A stretch of DNA of 64,000 nucleotides, taken from DATAGZ01 sp036263455 (lineage in GTDB: Bacteria; Pseudomonadota; Alphaproteobacteria; Dongiales; Dongiaceae). This document shows positions 58,501 to 64,000 of the stretch, in pieces; the stretch's first letter is position 1; every line of letters begins with the position of its first letter. The notes under the pieces were generated by a model. That model saw nothing but the letters and a program-made list of their open reading frames with translations. It made no database searches and was not told the origin of the DNA. The DNA lies in NCBI GenBank assembly GCA_036263455.1, contig DATAGZ010000017.1:1-64000 (forward strand), in the 5' to 3' direction. A program made the translations under genes and the position numbers.

Positions 58501-59664
58501 ATGGACGACCGTCGGACGGATTACGAATATTCTCCCGCCACCCTGGCCGCGCAGGCACTGGGTGAGATCGACCCACAGACGGGGAGCCTGGTCCATCCGA
58601 TCTATCCCGCCACGACCTTCGAGCGGGACAAGGACCTCTCTTATGCGACCTACGGCCGGGTCTATGGTCGCCCCAACAATCCCACGGTGGAGCCGGCCGA
58701 ACGGCTCATGTCGGCGCTGGATCAGGGAACCGCGGCGCTGCTCTTCGGCTCGGGCATGGCGGCGGCGAGCGCTGCCCTTCTAGCCCTGCCGCAGGGCGCG
58801 CATATCGTGGCATCGCGGACGATGTACTGGTCGATGCGTGCTTGGTTCGATAGTTATGCCGGCCATTGCAATTTCGACCTGACGCTTATCGACGATCTCT
58901 CGACGGAGCGGCTCGCCCAGGCGCTCCGCCCCGGCCTTACCCAGCTCGTGTGGATGGAGAGTCCGGTGAACCCGACCTGGGAGGTCCTCGATATCGCCCG
59001 AGCCGCCGAATTCGTGCACCGGGCGGGGGCGCGACTGATCATCGATAGCAGCGCGGCGACACCGGTTTTGACGCGCCCGCTCACGCTGGGGGCGGATCTC
59101 GTCATGTATTCGGCGACGAAATTCCTGAATGGACATAGCGACGTGGTGGCGGGATGCCTCGTGACCGCCCGAGAGGACGAATACTGGCACCGGATCAAGG
59201 AGGCGCGCCGGCTGATGGGCGGCATTCTCGGCCCGTTCGAGGCGTGGTTGCTGCTCCGCTCGCTGCGCACCCTCTATATACGCGTGCGCCACCAGTCTCG
59301 CAGCGCGCTCAGCATCGCGCGCCATTTCGAAAATCATCCCCGTCTCGAAAGGGTGCTGTATTCAGGGCTGGAGAGCCACCCCCAGCACGAGATCGCGCGC
59401 CGACAGATGGAAGGTGGCTTCGGCGGCATGCTGTCCGTGCTCGTGAAAGGCGGCATTGAGGCGGCCACGGCAGTGGCGGCGCGGACGCGGCTCTTCAAGC
59501 GTGCGACGTCCTTTGGCGGCACCGAAAGCCTGATCGAGCACCGGGCCAGTATCGAGGGGTTGGGCACGCCGGTTCCCGATACCTTGCTCCGACTCTCCGT
59601 CGGGCTGGAAGAGGTCGAGGAATTGATCGCCGACCTCAACCAAGCCCTCGACAGTTCGGCATAG
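58501..59664 (+). CDS. Cys/Met-metabolism PLP enzyme (cystathionine beta-lyase type)
   Basis: This 387-residue fold-type-I PLP enzyme has SLVHPIYPATTFERDKD, YGRVYGRPNNPTVEPAE, LFGSGMAAASAALLAL and IIDSSAATPVLTRPLTLGAD. MYSATKFLNGHSDVVAG carries the PLP lysine (about 207). Typical members are cystathionine beta- or gamma-lyases and homocysteine synthases. The usual Tyr-rich N-terminal Y-x-R motif is present as YGRVYGR. It is a single gene between a divergent nucleoside hydrolase and a convergent oxygenase. The exact reaction among family members is not settled by sequence. Confidence 0.85.
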   Translation: MDDRRTDYEYSPATLAAQALGEIDPQTGSLVHPIYPATTFERDKDLSYATYGRVYGRPNNPTVEPAERLMSALDQGTAALLFGSGMAAASAALLALPQGAHIVASRTMYWSMRAWFDSYAGHCNFDLTLIDDLSTERLAQALRPGLTQLVWMESPVNPTWEVLDIARAAEFVHRAGARLIIDSSAATPVLTRPLTLGADLVMYSATKFLNGHSDVVAGCLVTAREDEYWHRIKEARRLMGGILGPFEAWLLLRSLRTLYIRVRHQSRSALSIARHFENHPRLERVLYSGLESHPQHEIARRQMEGGFGGMLSVLVKGGIEAATAVAARTRLFKRATSFGGTESLIEHRASIEGLGTPVPDTLLRLSVGLEEVEELIADLNQALDSSA

Positions 59665-59732
59665 GGATAATCGGCTGCCCTCGACCCTATAAGCTCTGCC
59701 ATGCGGTGCTTACGGGTTCAAATGACCGCCAC

Positions 59733-60542
59733 TCACGATACTTGTGCCAGGCCGTGATTGCCGAAGGACATGTGCCGCTCGTTGGCCAGCTTGTTGAGGT
59801 TGATACGCTGGTGTGTGCGTAAGGTGATCGATTCGGCATCCCATGCTGGATTGACGAAATACATGAGCGACTTGCGCCCTTGGGGTTGATCGGCGCTGCG
59901 CACGGCATGCTGCATGGGTTGAATGGCGCCTTCAGAGAGCGCTTCGAGCAGCGAGCCCGCTAGAATCATCACCTGGCCCTGCCCGATATCGGGAACGTAT
60001 TCCTGGCCACCGACAAAGAGCACCAGTCCCTCGCGGTCGGGTTTGATGAAGGACAGCAGATGGCCATCCTCGTGGGGGTCCTGCAAGTATCGCCGTCCTG
60101 GCGCTTGGTATTCGGGCCGGTAGGCGCAAAATTGCAGGTAAGATGAATCGCGGATCGATGGCTGGCGCGGGGCTGCAAACGTATCGCACAGCCCGTCCAT
60201 GATCGCCTGGGCAATGGGAAAAATCTCACGGTCATACGCAGCGACGGCTTCATAGAAGGGCGAGTGGCTCAACGGATATTGGCGATGCCGTTCGGCGAAG
60301 ATGCGCCAGTAGCAGAAGCGCTCGCACAGATCGAGATTCTCTGGCACGCGGGAATATTCGCTGCCGAATGGCAGGAAGCCGTCGGTATCGTCGAAAAAGC
60401 TGAATTCCTGTTTGGCCGTGGGCGAAACGGTATCGAAGGCGGCGCTGAGCGCGTCGAATTTCTGTTGGAGGCTCGGCGGAATGTCCAGTGTAGCGTAACT
60501 GTTCTTCAGGAGAGAATCGATAGCGGCTCGAATCTTCAGCAT
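59733..60542 (-). CDS. Isopenicillin-N-synthase-family 2OG/Fe(II) oxygenase
   Basis: This 269-residue non-haem iron oxygenase has the facial triad HEDGHLLSF (HxD, about 159-161) and PMQHAVRSA (distal His), with GRKSLMYFV supplying the Arg-x-Ser that binds 2-oxoglutarate or substrate. The cosubstrate-side sequence FVGGQEYVPDIGQGQVMILAGSLLEALSEG (in parts) matches the family. The start at 60542 follows GAGGAAGGC. It is shorter than usual (about 310-350) because the typical N-terminal strand is missing, and the upstream sequence encodes protein-like text in another frame, so an N-terminal frameshift is possible. The substrate is unknown. Confidence 0.75.
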   Translation of the reverse strand: MLKIRAAIDSLLKNSYATLDIPPSLQQKFDALSAAFDTVSPTAKQEFSFFDDTDGFLPFGSEYSRVPENLDLCERFCYWRIFAERHRQYPLSHSPFYEAVAAYDREIFPIAQAIMDGLCDTFAAPRQPSIRDSSYLQFCAYRPEYQAPGRRYLQDPHEDGHLLSFIKPDREGLVLFVGGQEYVPDIGQGQVMILAGSLLEALSEGAIQPMQHAVRSADQPQGRKSLMYFVNPAWDAESITLRTHQRINLNKLANERHMSFGNHGLAQVS

Positions 60543-60705
60543 GCCTTCCTCTATAGTGAAGCCGCGCTCCGCGGCGGCGATTGGGAATCCAATCTACCCT
60601 ATCGGCGAAGCGAGGTAAACCGGGGCCGGTGATCTCAACGGATTTCGTCATCACCACGCCTGATGTGCTGGCTCGCCCATGGGGAAGCGCGCCAAGCAGG
60701 CGGGC

Positions 60706-61194
60706 CTATTCCTCACCGATGAGCATGTTGAATTCGGCGATCAATTGCTCATAGAGTGTCTTCTTAAAGGGAACGATCGTTCCGGCGATGCTTGTGAAAT
60801 CGGCCCACCGCCATGCCGAAAATTCGGGGTGCGCAGTGCGGATATCGATATGGCTATCATCTCCGAGAAAGCGGAAGGCAAACCATTTCTGTTCCTGGCC
60901 GCGATATTTACCACCCCACAGGCCGGGGACAAGGGTGTCCGGAAGATCGTAGCGCAGCCAGCCCCGGCTTTCGGCCATGACTTCCACGAAACGAGGCTGG
61001 ACCCCTGTTTCCTCCTCCAGCTCGCGCAGGGCGGCCTCCATGGGCTCCTCTCCGGCATCGATGCCGCCTTGGGGAAGCTGCCAGGCATGGCCGGGATTAT
61101 CCAGCCGTTGCGCGACGAAGACCTTGCCCTCCCGGTTGAAAAGGACGATGCCTACGCCGCGGCGATAGGGGAGGCGGGCATAGTCGGCGGTCAT
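60706..61194 (-). CDS. rppH: RNA pyrophosphohydrolase
   Basis: This 162-residue Nudix enzyme begins YRRGVGIVLFNREGKVFVAQRLDNPGHAWQLPQGGIDAGE (in parts), with the Nudix box GGIDAGEEPMEAALRELEEETG (about 46-67, in parts) complete. Then follows WLRYDLP...WGGKYRGQEQKWFAFRFLGDD, the RppH/IalA signature. It removes pyrophosphate from the 5' end of RNAs and starts their decay. It sits 36 nt after ctpA on the same strand, a common alphaproteobacterial order. Confidence 0.93.
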   Translation of the reverse strand: MTADYARLPYRRGVGIVLFNREGKVFVAQRLDNPGHAWQLPQGGIDAGEEPMEAALRELEEETGVQPRFVEVMAESRGWLRYDLPDTLVPGLWGGKYRGQEQKWFAFRFLGDDSHIDIRTAHPEFSAWRWADFTSIAGTIVPFKKTLYEQLIAEFNMLIGEE

Positions 61195-61230
61195 CGGGTC
61201 CCGGTTTGGTCGGAAGACCGGGCCATGGGT

Positions 61231-62568
61231 TCAGTTGGCCTCGCTTTTGATGATCGCGACGCCACGAATGAGATCGAGCGCGCGCGCCAGCTGATAATCC
61301 TCAGTAGGATCGGTGATCGCATTCTTTTCCGAGCCGACATGCGGGGCCTTCTGGGCTGACGCCGTCGCGGCCTGGTCCGAATTCGTGCCGCCCTTGTTCT
61401 GGATGGCGCCCTTGAGATCGGCCTCGCTGGTCGTTTTGGGCGTATCGATATCCGTCACCTTGGCGGGCCTGACCTCGATGTCGGGATCGATGCCCTTGGC
61501 CTGGATCGACCGGCCCGACGGCGTATAATAGCGCGCCGTCGTCAGCCGGATCGCGCCGTGGCCGGGCACCGGGATAATCGTCTGGACCGAACCCTTGCCG
61601 AAGCTCTTGGTGCCGAGCAGGACCGCGCGATGTTGGTCCTGCAGCGCGCCCGAGACGATCTCGGACGCCGAGGCCGACCCGCCATTGATCAGAATGACCA
61701 CGGGCTTTCCATCGAGGAGGTCGCCCTTCTCGGCGTTCCAGCGCTGGACCTCATCTGGATTGCGGCCCCGCGTCGAGACGATTTCGCCCTTGTCCATGAA
61801 ATCGTCGCAGACGGCGATCGCCTGGTCGAGCAAACCGCCCGGGTTATTGCGCAGATCGAGCACCAGCCCCTGCAGCTTGCCGTGGCTTGCATCCTTGATC
61901 TTGGCGACGGCTTCCTTGAGACCGACGTCGGTCTTCTCGCTGAAGCTCGAGATGCGGACATAGCCGATATCGTTGTCTTCCATTTCCCAGCGCACGGATT
62001 TGATTGCGATAACCGCGCGCTTCATCGTGACGTCGAAGGGATCCTTTTGGCCGCGTACGATGGTCACGGTGATAGCCGAGCCGGGCTCCCCCCGCATCTT
62101 GGCCACGGCGTCGTTCAAGCTCAAGCCGAGAATGGGCTTGCCGTCGATATGGGTGATGTAGTCGCCCGGCTGGATGCCCGCCTGGGCCGCCGGCGTGTCG
62201 TCCATCGGTGCGATAACCTTGATCGCCCCGTTTTCCATGGTTATTTCGATGCCCAATCCGCCGAACTCGCCCTTGGTCTGCACCTGCATGTCGGCGAAAT
62301 CCTTAGCGTTCAGGTAGGAGGAATGAGGATCGAGCGAGGTCAGCATCCCATTGATCGCGGACTCGATCAGGTCTTGGTCCTTTACCGGTTCGACATAGGC
62401 CGCGCGCACTTTTTCAAAAACGTCGCCGAAGAGGTTCAGCTGTTCGTAGACGCTTTTCTGGCTCGCATCGGCCGACTGCGCCTTGACGGAGCCATGCGTA
62501 AAGACAATTGCGCCGGTCAATAGGCCCACCGCAAAGGCAGCACCGGTCAGCAGGGTGGAACGCTTCAT
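61231..62568 (-). CDS. ctpA: Carboxy-terminal processing protease (S41)
   Basis: This 445-residue periplasmic protease has an N-terminal signal (STLLTGAAFAVGLLTGAIVF, residues 3-22), a PDZ domain (GELGLGI-like GEFGGLGIEITMENGAIKVI...PGDYITHIDG) and the S41 catalytic core. GGSASASEIVSGALQDQ carries the nucleophile Ser and GTKSFGKGSVQTIIP the general-base Lys. ATG at 62568 has GAGAGG upstream and gives a complete signal. It trims envelope protein C-termini. A basic Ala/Gln-rich tail follows the protease domain. Confidence 0.92.
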   Translation of the reverse strand: MKRSTLLTGAAFAVGLLTGAIVFTHGSVKAQSADASQKSVYEQLNLFGDVFEKVRAAYVEPVKDQDLIESAINGMLTSLDPHSSYLNAKDFADMQVQTKGEFGGLGIEITMENGAIKVIAPMDDTPAAQAGIQPGDYITHIDGKPILGLSLNDAVAKMRGEPGSAITVTIVRGQKDPFDVTMKRAVIAIKSVRWEMEDNDIGYVRISSFSEKTDVGLKEAVAKIKDASHGKLQGLVLDLRNNPGGLLDQAIAVCDDFMDKGEIVSTRGRNPDEVQRWNAEKGDLLDGKPVVILINGGSASASEIVSGALQDQHRAVLLGTKSFGKGSVQTIIPVPGHGAIRLTTARYYTPSGRSIQAKGIDPDIEVRPAKVTDIDTPKTTSEADLKGAIQNKGGTNSDQAATASAQKAPHVGSEKNAITDPTEDYQLARALDLIRGVAIIKSEAN

Positions 62569-62635
62569 ATCAATCCTCTCATTATGGAACGCATCATAGC
62601 CCTCCCTCGTCACCGGGACAACTGGGGTGCGCGGG

Positions 62636-64000
62636 TCAGACCAGGAGCGAGCGTCCCGTCATTTCGCGCGGAATCGGCAGGCCGAGCAAAGTCAGCAGCG
62701 TCGGCGCGATGTCAGCCAATTTGCCTCCCGGTGCAAGGACGGTCCCGGCTGGCGCATTGACGAGGACAAGCGGGACGAGATTCAGCGTATGGGCGGTATG
62801 GCGATCGCGGGTCGCCTCATCATACATCATCTCGGCATTGCCATGGTCGGACGTGACCAGCATCAGCCCACCCCTGGCCTCAACTTCCGCGGCGATTCTA
62901 CCCACACAAGTATCGACCGCTTCCACCGCCTTGATGGCCGCGGCCAGATTGCCGGTATGGCCGACCATATCGGTGTTGGCGAAATTGACGATAATAACAT
63001 CGAACTTTTCCGCGCGGATGGCGGCGAGCATACGGTCGGTCACCTCGAAGGCAGACATTTCCGGCTTGAGATCGTAGGTCGCGACCTTGGGCGAGGGGAC
63101 GAGGATGCGCTCCTCCCCCGGGAAAAGCTTTTCCTCTCCGCCATTGAAGAAAAAGGTGACGTGAGCGTATTTTTCGGTTTCGGCGACGCGCAGCTGGCGC
63201 AACCCTGCCGCAGCGACGACTTCGCCCAGTGTGTTCTTGAGCGCGGCCGGCGGAAAGAGCGCCGGCATGAAGCGCGCCAGCGCTTCCGAATATTCGACCA
63301 TACCGAGATTGGCTTCGGTCCGGATGAATTTTTTGCGCGAGAAGCTGGCGAAGTCGGGGTCGAGCAGGGCCGTGAGAATTTCGCGCGCCCGATCGGCGCG
63401 GAAATTGGCCATGATCACGCCATCGCCATCTTCCATTCCTGCATAGGCGCCGATGATCGCCGGGATGAAGAATTCATCCGTGATGCCTTTGCTATAGGAA
63501 TCGGCGAGCGCGGTGAAGATATCCGGGTAATGCGGCGCCGCTGCGGCGGCGATTGCGTCATATGCCTTGGTGATCCGTTCCCAGCGCTGGTCGCGATCCA
63601 TGGCGTAATATCTGCCGGAAAGGGTGGACCAGCGGGCGCCGGCGGGCAATTGACCGTCGACATATTCCAGGTAGGTGCGCGCCGACTGGGGCGGCGTGTC
63701 GCGTCCATCGAGAAAACCATGCAGGGCGAGCGGCACGCCCGCCGCCGTCACGTAATGCGCCAGGGCCACGATATGGTCCTGATGTGCGTGGACACCGCCC
63801 GGCGAGACAAGACCCATGAGGTGGCAGGTGCCGCCGCTCTGCTTGAGTCGGTTGAGCGCGTGCGTGAGGAGGGGAGAGACGCATAGCGAGCCATCGGCAA
63901 TCGCCGCATCGATGCGTGGAAGATCCTGCATGACGACCCGGCCAGCGCCGATATTCATATGGCCCACCTCCGAATTGCCCATTTGCCCCTGGGGGAGACC
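62636..64000 (-). CDS. gpmI: 2,3-bisphosphoglycerate-independent phosphoglycerate mutase (5' end cut off)
   Basis: The 454 codons visible are the C-terminal portion of the enzyme, running off the window with GLPQGQMGNSEVGHMNIGAG at its right edge. GNSEVGH holds the phosphorylated Ser of this alkaline-phosphatase-like family. HAHQDHIVALAHY, DGRDTPPQSA, NFRADRAREI and LVTSDHGNAEMMYDEATRDRHTAHT (in parts) provide metal and substrate residues. It interconverts 3- and 2-phosphoglycerate in glycolysis. About 50-60 N-terminal codons are missing at the edge. Confidence 0.93.
   Translation of the reverse strand, partial: GLPQGQMGNSEVGHMNIGAGRVVMQDLPRIDAAIADGSLCVSPLLTHALNRLKQSGGTCHLMGLVSPGGVHAHQDHIVALAHYVTAAGVPLALHGFLDGRDTPPQSARTYLEYVDGQLPAGARWSTLSGRYYAMDRDQRWERITKAYDAIAAAAAPHYPDIFTALADSYSKGITDEFFIPAIIGAYAGMEDGDGVIMANFRADRAREILTALLDPDFASFSRKKFIRTEANLGMVEYSEALARFMPALFPPAALKNTLGEVVAAAGLRQLRVAETEKYAHVTFFFNGGEEKLFPGEERILVPSPKVATYDLKPEMSAFEVTDRMLAAIRAEKFDVIIVNFANTDMVGHTGNLAAAIKAVEAVDTCVGRIAAEVEARGGLMLVTSDHGNAEMMYDEATRDRHTAHTLNLVPLVLVNAPAGTVLAPGGKLADIAPTLLTLLGLPIPREMTGRSLLV

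Overview
The window comes from a Gram-negative alphaproteobacterium. The evidence is a glpDSTPQUV-type glycerol uptake operon, overlapping argD-argF-hslO genes, and rppH, ctpA and gpmI side by side. The family-level position is not resolvable from sequence alone. Two compositional zones are visible by eye. From about 44.4 kb to the end the DNA is GC-rich, tightly packed housekeeping sequence. From 1 to about 44.1 kb it is more AT-rich and patchy, contains broken mobile-element genes, and encodes almost only specialised metabolism. The second zone reads as a genomic island or accessory block. tRNA-3'-end-like fragments lie near both of its edges (1-53 and 44107-44131).

Island, left part. (i) 1361-6359 encodes a 16-residue peptide with a perfect ribosome binding site, then a 13-bp hairpin, an M29-aminopeptidase-like metalloprotein, two paralogous ATP-grasp ligases and an MFS exporter. 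This looks like a peptide-scaffolded or very short ribosomal-peptide pathway. azlC/azlD amino-acid transporter genes converge on it, and a direct repeat brackets it at 2-44 and 7491-7532. (ii) 8352-12063 (+) encodes a desaturase-like di-iron membrane enzyme, a beta-phosphoglucomutase-like HAD, an MTA/purine phosphorylase and a binding protein without a signal peptide. (iii) 12145-23489 (-) is one long overlapping operon: Gfo/Idh dehydrogenase, two DegT aminotransferases, two Nudix hydrolases, FAD monooxygenase, HAD phosphatase, aldose epimerase, hexose MFS permease and a GH65 phosphorylase. It has the logic of an amino-sugar (kanosamine-like) pathway.

A toxin-antitoxin pair, a broken serine recombinase and a frameshifted XRE regulator (23.6-25.1 kb) separate this from the right part. 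(iv) 25614-34784 holds three consecutive ATP-grasp ligases, a bicovalent-flavin oxidase, an MFS exporter, a DUF885 metallopeptidase and an isocitrate-lyase/PEP-mutase-family lyase. (v) 35615-40099 encodes a lysine/ornithine N-hydroxylase, a cupin, a methionyl-tRNA-synthetase-like enzyme and a D-amino-acid-oxidase-like flavoenzyme. This is the gene set that makes N-N bonds (hydrazinoacetic acid) in Streptomyces, but here the cupin and synthetase are separate genes. A GST, an MFS exporter, a LysR regulator and a signal-less LivJ-like binding protein follow. A similar inverted repeat lies upstream of the hydroxylase and of the LysR gene. The most attractive reading of (iv)+(v) is a pathway to a hydrazine-containing oligopeptide assembled by ATP-grasp ligases.

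Housekeeping part (44474-64000): the glycerol dehydrogenase/ABC operon ending in a clear terminator; a lipoprotein-hslO-argF-argD-hydantoinase-nucleoside hydrolase operon on the minus strand; a divergent Cys/Met-metabolism PLP enzyme; an IPNS-like oxygenase; then rppH, ctpA and gpmI, the last cut by the window edge. Starts were chosen from overlaps, ribosome binding sites and paralogue alignment. All functional calls are from reading the proteins; no database search was run.
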